Below, piece after piece: positions 21,553 through 31,274 of a stretch of DNA of 64,000 nucleotides. How positions within the stretch are numbered: the stretch's first letter is position 1; each line of letters starts with the position of its first letter. This stretch comes from Irpex lacteus. Its lineage: Eukaryota; Basidiomycota; Agaricomycetes; Polyporales; Irpicaceae. The stretch spans positions 2,356,001 through 2,420,000 of the forward strand of contig MQVO02000001.1 in the NCBI GenBank assembly GCA_001986395.2, given 5' to 3'. The position numbers and the translations under genes are program-made. Under the pieces are notes generated by a model. It was not told the DNA's origin, did not search any database, and was given only the letters and a program-made list of their open reading frames with translations.

Positions 21553-22778
21553 GTTCTCTGAAGCAATGCTTCCTAGCCTCGGCCGAATGGGCTCGCTGAG
21601 GATGCAAGGTGCGCAAGCAAAGGGTTCCGATGTGGGGTGCGCAGGCAGATGAACTATATGGCTCGGTGCTTCCGCTATGCGAGCAGACAAAGCTCCCTGC
21701 AAGCAGCAAAAGACTTTACAATTGGCCGTGGAATAGGGCCTACCCAAGCAATTACAAACAGAACAAAGATTCGTCCTTTCGTCCTTTCGTGTAGTGCAGG
21801 AAATATCGAAGCCGGGCGCTGATATCGAAAGTCAGATACTGACCCTGAACGTGATTAATTTCAAATCGCACTGCGTAACCAGCTGTGTCGGACGGATGCC
21901 TGTCAGGACCCTCTTGCAGGACCCGCTTCAAGCTCATCAGGAAACACTGCGATAGCTCCCAGAACTCTGGAAGATATCACATTTTTTTCCTGATGCTCGT
22001 TGTCGTGATCAGTGCCCACCTGCAGCTGAAAATTGCCGCTACGACTGTACTTATGGCCGGTCTTGCAATTGGGACCTCGCGAATTGTCAACCAATGCGGC
22101 CCCGTGACTGCTTATGTAAGCGATGTTCTGCTTGGCCGTGCGGCAGCTCTGAGTCCACGCAACGTTAACAGCTGACCTGTGCATTAGCTATAGAAAACCG
22201 AACCCTTGCACTGGCATGGGTGTCGTTGGCCGAAGAACACGGTTTGGGCTTTTTTGTCTCTCACAACGAAACGTTCAAACATATTAGTGTTGATGACCCT
22301 AGGTGCAACAAGTTTTCAAGTCTCCACCGCAACGCACGTCGTGGACAATTCAGTTCAGATACGTGGACATCTGCTTACCTGAGATGAGCGCTGGCACTTT
22401 TTTCAGACTCCCTAGGTCTGACAGGGAAATTCCGTTGAAGTCCCTAGACCGGACAGGGGAAGTCCTGTTGCACATTCAAAGTTCGACTTTAACTCGAACC
22501 CCATTGACACGGCTGACTCGCGATTACAGAAATCCTCTGCATGTGGCTTTCAGCCGGCCAAAGAAAAGACAGGTTTCAAGGGGACCGCTTCGCCATCGAA
22601 CCTGACTCTATCTACAAACCCGCAGAAGGTAAGGCTCTAGGGGAATAAATCTCAGGGGAGAACTAACTCAAATAATGGCATAGCACACACGGACATACCG
22701 CCGCGACGGACACAAGCGGACGCAGCATTACGACGTGTACGTATTACTACTAAACTACATCACCGATGCTTTGAGCTA
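21553..22778. other. Intergenic region with short ambiguous frames
   Basis: Minus-strand frames at 21752-21937 (LKRVLQEGPDRHPSDTAGYA) and 21903-22184 could be exons of a decayed gene, but I cannot assemble a gene from them. The promoter of the membrane-protein gene must lie just above 21552. A near-perfect repeat GACAGGGAAATTCCGTTGAAGT / GACAGGGGAAGTCCTGTTG is present at 22419-22470. No other feature supported. Confidence 0.25.
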
Positions 22779-23717
22779 ATGGTCAAACAGGTCATGCTTA
22801 GACCGAGCTCCAAGCGGCGGCCTCAGAAACAGTTGACCACTGTGCTGAGATTTGTCCGGATGATTGGACGTTACACAACATTTTTGCTGCTGTCCGCGAT
22901 CTGCACAACTCTAGTGCAAAGATGGGCCGATACGTCGCAATCCCCTTGGGCACGTCTGCTACCCCGGCCGCTAGCGGAATGTGCGGCATGCACTTTGCCT
23001 GCACTGGCCGCCTCCTCTCACGTCCCCTTGACCCTGATCGGCCCCCAGAAATTGCCCTTCGCGTTCAACTACGCTCTGAAGCAATGCGGTGCTCACATCG
23101 TCTCCGAATTGACTGGTCCTACGAAGCACGCATCTGATCTTCGCTCATCCCGTAACGGTGACGCTGGGCTTGGCGGCTGGATTTCGGACGTTCCGCAGGA
23201 CACCACGTCGCTATCCCTGGAGACACCGCCAGATTTCGTTATTGACGGTAACTCAACCAGTGGTCACTGCTGGGAATTTGAGGGACACACCGCGCAGCTT
23301 GGCTTTTCCCTGGGTGCGATGCTCAACATATCTTGGGTATCGATCGGTCACTACGACGATCCCGATGAGGCAACCCACTCTGCCCCCCGTTTCATGGTTC
23401 TCTGGGGCGTAGCGGACGGACAAGAATCGGTACTTGCCTTCAACATGCGCAACCATTTACGTCAGAGACTCCATGCGACTATTCCGGAAGGTCTGCCTAA
23501 GCCGTTCCCATCAGGGAAGCTGTATATCCCCTTGGCCGTTCTAGACTATAGCCCTCACCTTGCGGTCGAGGAGCAGCTATTTCCCGTGTTCAAGGAGGTG
23601 AAGAACCTGGGCTTCCCCATCGGGATCTTAGTACTCCAGGTGCTCAGCAATTGGGGTGCTCCAAGCACACGCCTCTGTCATGTCGGTATTCATGGTCTGC
23701 CTGTTGAGGACTATTGA
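22779..23717 (+). CDS. SUN-domain protein (Sad1/UNC-84 type), intronless
   Basis: A single 312-codon frame from ATG 22779. A basic N-terminus (RPSSKRRPQKQ) is followed by one transmembrane segment (YTTFLLLSAICTTLVQ, residues about 32-48). From about residue 90 comes a SUN domain: FNYALKQCGAHIVSELTGPT, PPDFVIDGNSTSGHCWEFEG, AQLGFSLGAMLNISWVSIGH, and a C-terminal LQVLSNWGAPSTRLCHVGIHG. The NYA...GA start, the cysteine pair region and the 'v..NhG....tC.y.v.vhG' ending are the family signature. SUN proteins sit in the inner nuclear membrane or ER with the domain lumenal and pair with KASH peptides. This protein is short with almost no coiled coil between helix and SUN, unlike classical LINC SUN proteins. 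Function is probably non-canonical. Confidence 0.8.
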   Translation: MVKQVMLRPSSKRRPQKQLTTVLRFVRMIGRYTTFLLLSAICTTLVQRWADTSQSPWARLLPRPLAECAACTLPALAASSHVPLTLIGPQKLPFAFNYALKQCGAHIVSELTGPTKHASDLRSSRNGDAGLGGWISDVPQDTTSLSLETPPDFVIDGNSTSGHCWEFEGHTAQLGFSLGAMLNISWVSIGHYDDPDEATHSAPRFMVLWGVADGQESVLAFNMRNHLRQRLHATIPEGLPKPFPSGKLYIPLAVLDYSPHLAVEEQLFPVFKEVKNLGFPIGILVLQVLSNWGAPSTRLCHVGIHGLPVEDY

Positions 23718-23794
23718 TATTACCAAACCGGTGAGTTTATCAATTCTGTCGGCGAACAGTGATTGAACTTCCAAACTTCTGTTTAGGTAGTTAT

Positions 23795-23852
23795 AGAGTT
23801 TGCAGCTTCAAATAAATTTAGGCAGAGTTTGCAGCTTCGAATAAATTTAGGC
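23795..23852 (+). repeat. 29-bp direct repeat, two copies
   Basis: AGAGTTTGCAGCTTC(A/G)AATAAATTTAGGC occurs at 23795-23823 and 23824-23852 with one mismatch. It lies about 80 bp past the SUN stop codon. The surrounding 23718-24313 is otherwise without a supported gene. Confidence 0.8.
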
Positions 23853-24313
23853 AGTCTTGACCCTGTATAATGTTGTGGGTCGTGCTCATCAGCAGTGCAT
23901 TCTCCGATTCAGGGATTCGTTATATAACCCAGGGTTCCGTTAGTCCAGGGACCAGCTATGTATTAGCCCAGGAATTTATCAGACTCAGGGTTCGTGAATC
24001 GCAACAGAACATTCGGATTCTGATTCTTATTGGTGGTTTCACCGGTTTCGGACCTTCACAAGTTTGAAATTACGAAAATCACGAGTGGAAGGCAACTTTG
24101 GATCTCTGGGAGGGCTTGAGCATCGCCCTGTCGCTGGTCAACTGTGTGAGGCCTATGAAGCTTTAATTGAAGAGTTCAACTCCATCGTCTCGCAAAATCG
24201 CTCCTTTGCCCTCTTTATCAGCAGTGTTTGGCTTCTTCTCGCTCTTCACTTCACTTTCTCTACCTCTCTCTTCACTACGTTCCTTATATTCCTTAATTTC
24301 TCATCTCAGAGTA

Positions 24314-27300
24314 ATGTGGAAACTCCCGGATGTTGACAGATTGCTTCGCGGCTTCCACCCATACAGGCATGCGCAAGAGCAGCGCGCACAGCGTAACACA
24401 GACCAGCCTCCTCCCAAAGGTAAGCATGTCGCTTTCGTGACTTTTAGTTGATGCATTCAATATGTTCCTACAGAAAAGGCAAAACCTACCGCACGTCCGC
24501 GCAAAAAAGCTGCGGGGAATATTCCATTCGTTCAAAAGCTTTCATTCGGTCCTAAGTATCGTAAACTTCCATCCGTGAGTATTATTTCTACAGAATACAT
24601 GGTTAGCCCAGTAACGATCTCAAACACTTAGCGAATCATGGGTTACAAGGTCAATTATGATGGCAACCAGCTCAGTCCCAGCTTAGTGGACTACGCTGCA
24701 GCATCTAATCGTAAGGGGCTGGTGGAGACTTCAAACGATGCTCGGCTTGCTATGGAGGTAGACCAGATGGTATGCCAACTGTTGCAGTGGTCTTGCGCAA
24801 TCCTGAAGACTTCCACAGGTACCGGACCCAAGTTTTCTGAGACTGGCTGACTCTCGGAGCAACAAACCTTTACAAATGCAAGGTGTACATGGCGATGTCC
24901 AGCCAAGCAGGGGTAACCACCCTGCCGTCCCGCGTGTTTTACTCCAGCAACCTGCAGGGGTAAATCAGACGTCGCCCATTGTAAGCCAGTTTCGTCCTAA
25001 GTTGATTTTCGGTGACTTAAGTCATAATCGACATCTAGCAAGGACACGTTGACCGACAAGTGCATAATGTCCAAGCTTCCACTCCAGCTTGCCTTTCCCA
25101 GCAGCCCGCTGCCACAAATCAAACGCCTCCAACCGTGAGTTGATTTTGTCCCGAGCATCATCTTCAGCTGCTTAATTGTTATAATTTAGCTTGGACGTGC
25201 GGGTCAAGGCGCAAACAACGCTCCAGCTCCTCCCGCCCTTCCCAGACGCTTTCCCCAGCAGCCGGTGACCTCGAATCAGGCGCCTCTAACTGTAGGTCAA
25301 CTTTGTCCCGAGCCTCATTTCGAGCTGCTTAATTATTATGACTTAGCATAACCGTGTTGGCCGACGGGCGAGTGTTGCCCCAGCTCTAACCCAGTCACCT
25401 CCTGTACCGGCTCCGCCTCAGCAGCAGCCCCCTCACAAACAGCGGCAAGTCTCCACCAAGGCGTCGAGGAAGAGGAAGGCTACAGTAGCGCCAGGTGCAA
25501 CAGGTGCTTCTCCAGAGCCTGTTTCCTCGCCTCAGCAGCCCACTCCCAGAAAGCAGAGTACAGCCAGACGCTCCACCACCAGTACGCAGCGACCAAAGAA
25601 GGCTGCAGTAACACCAATTCCAAGTGGTGCTTCCCCAGCGCCTGCTCTTTTGCTTCAGCAGCCCCCTTCCAAAAAGCGGAAAACGGATAAAGGCTCCATC
25701 GCGACGAAATTGAGAACCGGAATAGCTGCAACAGCGGCAGTCACAGCTGGTACTTCCCCTCAGTCCCCTCCCTCAGCTGACCACCCTCCTCCTACTCCAC
25801 CCAAGCCTGCGGTTCTCCGTCAGCAGCCTATCGCTTCGCCTCAGCGGCCTGTTGCCCCGCCTATGCAGCCTGGTGCTTCCCCTCAGTCCGCTCCCTCGGC
25901 TGACCACCCTCCTCCTACTCCACCCAAACCTGCGGTTCTGCGTCAACAGCCTGTCGCTTCGCCTCGGCGGCCTCGTGCTTTGCCGCCATGGGCCTGGCCT
26001 CTATCGCATACCAAACCTCTACCTCCACCGATCACCCCAGTAGGAGCTGTAGGCCCGGAGCAGCCATCTGTCGCTCCTGCTCAAAAGTCGCCAAGCGCCA
26101 AGAGCAGGTCAGCAGCACCCGACCGTGCGCTAGCTGCTTCGCCTCAGCTACCTATCACCAAGACTCCGCCCAAGGCCAAATCAGCAGTAGCGCCTCAGCA
26201 GCCTCCTGAGGTAACTCTGTCCTCGCCCACTGGGCAAACCTCTGCTGTAGTTTCAAATTTATCGGACACGAGTCAAGCCGAGAAAACTATCACGCCTCGC
26301 TACACTGCGTCGGTGAAGGGCAAGGGTGTGGCCCGTGCTACGCAAGAAGGCCCTGACACTGATGTAGAGATGGCTACCGAAGCGACAGGTACGTTGCATC
26401 TTGCTGCCTTATATGCTCTACAAACACTAAACATCAGCACTGTACTCTAGAACCAGACGAGCAACTAAATGAAACCGAGGATGAGAGACCTTTACAGCTC
26501 CCGGTACCAGGCAGCACCGCTGGAAGAGCTAGAAGTACCGCTGTTCCAGTGATGCCAAAGCGCAAGGCAAAGGGCTGCCCTACTACTACCACACGTTCAT
26601 TCCTTTCCCCAGTGAGTAATAAGACTTACAGAATGACAGCCTAATAACTCATTTTTTTGCTCCAGAAGAAGCCCTCCAATGGTCCTAACGACTCAACCGC
26701 AACTGCGAATCGTGCTGTCCACTCGGTGGCTTCTGCACAACAAGCTGCCAGTGCACAGTCGACAGCCACTGACAATCTCATCAAAGATGTTTTATCGCGC
26801 ATCCAAGGTTAGTTGCAGTGATATCTTACTTAATGACCTCGATGTCTTACTTGGCACCGCTTCCTAGGCTTGGCCAGTATACCTGAAGCGAACGAGTTTC
26901 AACAAATAGAGGTAGCTTTGGTATGCTAGCCGTCTTATCTTATTGTGTCTGTCCGTACTAATACAACTTGCTCGACAGGGCCAGGTTTTGCAAAGGTTGA
27001 TTACCGAAGATGTACGCTTTTCTCATGAGAAAGAAAATGATTGGTATCTTACGCTTTGCGCTTTCACAGAGAGATACGGTGCAGGTAAAAGATTTTGCTA
27101 TCTTAGCTGTCGCATTCCTTTGCATGTTCCGAAAAATCGGTCATATGCCTGCTGTAGCAGCTGGATCAGATCACACAGCCACGCGCCCCGGTTTGGAGGA
27201 ATCTGAGCAAAGTGATGATGACGGCGACGATGGGCAGGCGCAGCCGAAACGACCACCGAATCGGATGAAGAAGAATGAGCGTTCGCCGGAAACCAAAGCT

Positions 27301-28426
27301 TTACAAGTAAGTGATGGGACCCCCTCGTAGATCCAACCTGACATACTGGTCATCCGTTATCACATTACAGAAGCATGTTAGGTTGGTCTGTCGGCGATGG
27401 ATGGCTCGAACCAGCAGTCGTGATGGTTTCACGCTTCCTACAGCTGACGAAGTTGCGCGGTATATGAAGGACAAGAATCCCCATCACGGCCCCGCTATTG
27501 ACCAGGATGATCCGTTCAGTAATCCCTGGAAGTTTGACATCCCTAATCCAGTCACCAGCCCCTGGAACCGACGTTGCGTAGAAGTCTTCGTGGATAATTA
27601 CTGCCAACTCTCGGACGCCCGTTCACAGGACAGGGAGGTAGTGAAGGCAACCATAGCCACTCACCACAAAGCACTGCGTCAGCAGTGGTATCACATTGCA
27701 GCTGACAAATCTTCATCTATGCATGCAAAGGTCACTCATACAGCCAGGCTTCAGGAGGTATACAGCAGACGGAAGGAGGTACGTCTTCCATTTCTGTGGT
27801 TTCCCAAGTTGTAACACTGCACCCAGCTTTCCGAACGTCGCCTTGAAGGGACGGGAAGGCACCCCCAGAGCCGACAATGGCGGGATTTGATTCGCATCTG
27901 TGGGATGTACGCTCACAGCGAAGACGAGATCGTTATCAGACAAGGTCAAGAGAAAGCGCTCACGAAACAGTTGGATTGGAGGTCTGAGGAATTAAAGAAG
28001 GTCTTTCGACTACTTGATTGCTTATTCATCTCCGGCAAGTACACCCCTGATGGGCGTCGCAAACGCAAACCATTCCCGCGCGTTAGGGAGGATGGAAAAG
28101 AGTCTTCGACTGGCAGCACGGGAGGCCCGGTGCCTGACTTGCCAGAGAATTGCTACAGCAAGGAGTGGATGAAGGACGAAGGTGAACATATCCGTGGAAC
28201 ACTGCGTATGGGCGATCCCGTAGATCTCACTATTTCTGCCGAGTTGCAAAGGTAAGCCGCCAATGTCAATATCTGGACTCGTAATTGATCCATCTACAGG
28301 TTCGCTGACAGGTACAAGGACCTCTGGCTAGGCAAGGAGCCGGTGAAGCCTTCGAAGAGCAGGAAACGCAGGAGAGAAGAGATTGAAGCCTCCCTTGACG
28401 AAGGGTTGCTCAATGATTCATGTTAG
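24314..28426 (+). CDS. Large multi-exon low-complexity protein with conserved C-terminal region, unknown
   Basis: The first convincing ATG is 24314 (MWKLPDVDRLLRGFHPY), although exons further upstream are possible. More than twelve exons continue: KPTARPRKKAAGN (AT-hook-like basic patch), MGYKVNYDGNQLSPSLVDYA, then a long Pro/Gln/Ala-rich part (about 24900-26390) with internal repeats. Further exons include KAKGCPTTTTRSFLS and TDNLIKDVLSRIQG. The C-terminal third is ordered: RRWMARTSSRDGFTLPTADE, WNRRCVEVFVDNYCQ, WRDLIRICGMYAHSEDEIV, WRSEELKKVFRLLDCLF and FADRYKDLWLGKEPVKPSK, ending in a basic nuclear-like RKRRREE with stop at 28424-28426. The composition suggests a nuclear, possibly DNA-associated protein. 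I do not recognise the family and assign no function. Confidence 0.5.
24980..25346 (+). repeat. Tandem exon-intron units (about 155 bp, three copies)
   Basis: Three successive introns, starting near 24981, 25132 and 25291, share sequence: each has a GTTGATTTT-like or GTCAACTTT start, a TCGTCC(C/T)/GTCCCGAGC block, a TTCAGCTGCTTAATT-type middle and a TAATTTAG/GACTTAG end. The exons between them (...CAGCAGCC...AATCA(A/G)(A/G)CGCCTC...) also match. The unit is therefore an exon plus its intron duplicated in tandem. Confidence 0.6.
25755..26000 (+). repeat. 123-bp coding tandem repeat, two copies (41-aa unit)
   Basis: The unit TCCCCTCAGTCC(C/G)CTCCCTC... begins at 25755 and again at 25878. It encodes SADHPPPTPPKPAVLRQQP in both copies. 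Copies are nearly identical, implying recent duplication or selection on a Pro-rich linker. Confidence 0.85.
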
Positions 28427-28729
28427 GATTTTGCCTTCTGTCTCGTGTGTCGTTCACATTCGCGTTTTTTTTCTTACTTTCTCTCTTTGGGGTGGATCTC
28501 ACTCAGTATATATATCAATACTCTCTTTAATTCGAACGCCATACTAGTATATGAACAATGTTGTCAAACAACGACTGAGACTAAATATAGGGAGGGGTTA
28601 TTACTATGATATTTAGGAAACAGTAACTATGCTGCATTCAGCTTGCGTTCATATTTATCCATGGCCATTACCATTGATCGCGCGTCATTTGCTTGTCATC
28701 TGCTTACTATTTGTTGCCTTCCCACGGAG

Positions 28730-28820
28730 CAGTTACAACGCAGTTACGGGCGCTATATAGAGCAGTTACAACGCAGTTACGGGCGCTATATAGAGCAGTT
28801 ACAACGCAGTTACGGGCGCT
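28730..28820 (-). repeat. Three 33-bp units with 11-bp-phased GTAACTGC motifs
   Basis: The plus strand reads AGCAGTTACAACGCAGTTAC GGGCGCTATATAG, repeated almost exactly three times with 33-bp period. On the minus strand each unit contains two GTAACTGC motifs exactly 11 bp apart (GTAACTGCGTTGTAACTGC). Motif and spacing match the array at 15985-16069, about 12.7 kb away. Confidence 0.85.
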
Positions 28821-29559
28821 ACTGTGCAATAGCTACAAGGTGCAACCTACTATGGGACCCCTGCTTCGATGCGAACGCAGTGTACGGCTCCCTCGAACTT
28901 GCACGTCGACTGTACGCCATCGGTCCCATTCTCAACGCAAACTTCCAAGGCACAGCCATGTGACAGTGCACTGCCAAGTGATACGTCGATACCACTACGA
29001 ATGCATCCTTTTGTCAGTCCAGAGGAATGAACGATGCTACACACGTAACGCACCATTGTACCGCACTCTAACGTCTTTCATTTTCGTTTCCGCAAATGAG
29101 TCCGGTCATGCTAATGTCGGTCGAGATGCATAAAGCACCTGAACTCACACCTTCACTGTCCTGCTGTTCATGGTGTTCACCTAGGCCTTGCAGTCCGCCA
29201 TCACTCTGCTACCGACAGACAATACACCGCGCGGACTGTATAAAGAGTAATAGGTATGCTTGTATATACACATGGACTCATAAGCTATAGATTATAGGTG
29301 AGCACCACATCTCTGAAGGATTAAGAAGGGATACTTACGTACGTTGGATTGTCCAGACATTTGTAGATAAGCAAACCAGAAGACTGTTGCAGCGAAAGCC
29401 CGCTTGTCAGAGTCAGTAAATGGTAATGTACGATGCAGGATGTGACACTCACTATTACGCTTAACAGAATGAAATGACAAACAACACGATGCCTGTCGGC
29501 CCTGTCATTTGTGAGGGCTCACTGTCAGAGCTGCGAACAGGACGATCTCGCAGGGTCTC

Positions 29560-30790
29560 ACGTACCTAATATCCGTAACAGGGACGACAGTCTCATACTT
29601 GCATTGCATATCGTAGTACGAAAGGATTATAGCGGTCTTGTCCGATCAGGCGTTGCCTATGCGTGTTGCAGTTCATGAGTAACGTAGTAAGGTTTGCACC
29701 GCGAGAGTCTATGTGTCCCGTACAGATCATGATAGAAGTCAAGTTGATACCCGTCTCTATCAGCTTTGTGTCTTGGTCGTACACGTACAAGGCGTACCCA
29801 TGTATGTACCGGCCCTAGATGAGAAATCACTCCATGTTAGAGCGTCCATGCTAAGTGCACACGACGGAACTGACACCGTAAGATTCACCGGCCATGTGGA
29901 ACGCACGTTCCTTGAACTTGCTAAAGTGCTCGAAGAATATGGCAAGAAACGCTGCAACGTCCTTCGCGCCGTCTTCAGTCATTCCCTGGGCGATATCTGT
30001 CACCCTGTCACGATATTGAAAACATAAACGGGTACTAAGATGCTCACCAGGTACTCTCCATAATCGGCGTAGGAGAACCCGACGCAGATAGGCTGATCGA
30101 TGAAGAAGACATAGTCCAAGGAGGACGCCGTAGTGGTGCGCCGAGTCGCCTATGCGGGGAAGAGACCGCGGGACTCACCCCAGCACATCAGAAATCGAAG
30201 GCCGAGATTTGAAGTTTATAAAACCAGTTGCGTGTGGCAGAGCAGTAGCCAGCGATGGATAATAATGCTGTGTGCTCTGGGCAAGAGCGGGCGGCGTGTA
30301 TTCCGTTAGACACGCTCAGACTCGATACGACGCGCACATGTAAAGCTACGGTTCTAACACGAAACTTGAACAGGACCACTTCTGCATTTCAATGGTCACC
30401 ACGTGTGAAATGTGTCTCGCGATGGAAATGCTAAGCGTCAGTATGCAGGCAATAAGGGAAAAACAGAAAACTTGTGCGAAATGGGACACGTTGGCAACTG
30501 AAGACGGTACTTCCTGCACACGTGAAGGGGTATGAAATGCATATAATTCGCATTGTAACCGTGACCGAGGATCGTATGTACATGAGTGCAGAGGGGGTTA
30601 CACTACGGTACAGCAACGAAATTATCGGGCTCTCGCGTCACTGGCCAACACACCCAACTCTGCATATGTGAAGCAACACGAGTGTGGGTGTAGACGTTGC
30701 ATCCAGCGCAAGGTACTCACTCTGAAAGACACAGGGCCATTCAAACAGCCCCGTGCTCTCAAAGTGATCAAGTCCTGAATGCTCATTAGC
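29560..30790 (-). pseudogene. Serine carboxypeptidase (family S10) gene, diverged or decayed
   Basis: Minus-strand exons match carboxypeptidase Y-like S10 peptidases: STGLFEWPC (30730-30770), YVFFIDQPICVGFSYADYG (30050-30121), EDGAKDVAAFLAIFFEHFSK then FHMAGESYG with the nucleophile serine in GESYG (29880-30000). After an intron comes GRYIHGYALYVYDQDTK and INLTSIMICTG (29730-29820), then LSYYDMQCKYETVVPVTDI (29570-29640). The family cleaves C-terminal residues in the vacuole or outside the cell. The oxyanion-hole block NGGPGCSS is replaced here by an unrelated SGLDHFES-like run. I found no signal peptide, nor the C-terminal catalytic Asp and His regions. It is most likely a decayed copy, although the middle exons still read cleanly. 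Confidence 0.65.
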
Positions 30791-31274
30791 GAAGAAACAC
30801 CATAAAGAACTGAAACGTACCTGAATCCCAGCCCTACACTCTCCCAACCAACGACCAGTGCCTCATACCAAGCGCCTGAGCAGTATACAGAAGTTGTCGA
30901 TGATGATGGAGCCAGTGATGGCGGTGTGAACTTGCGCGACGTGAGGAAGAGTAAGCGGCTACTGTCACGCTCGCCATTCATCACAGTCACAGACACGTGT
31001 CATTCATATTGTGTCGCGCATAACGCGTTACACGCGTCGCGGGCGTCCACCAGGTAGTGCTACGCTTCAACCTACAAGGAGCAGCGTCGAGCAACGGTAA
31101 GTCATAGTGCCAACTAATACGCAGATAAGCTTAACTAATCGATGGTGAAGCTAGGTTTTACACTACGTCCAGCATAGATACGGTGACTACTAGTCCCACA
31201 CTAAATTGTCCGTACGTGCAGAACTATGGGTTCATAAGTAAAGCACTGACCTACACTGGACGCATACAGTAGTC

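Noticed and set aside
28730..28820. The 33-bp triple repeat as a CRISPR array
   Set aside because: The units are contiguous with no unique spacers, and the genome is fungal.
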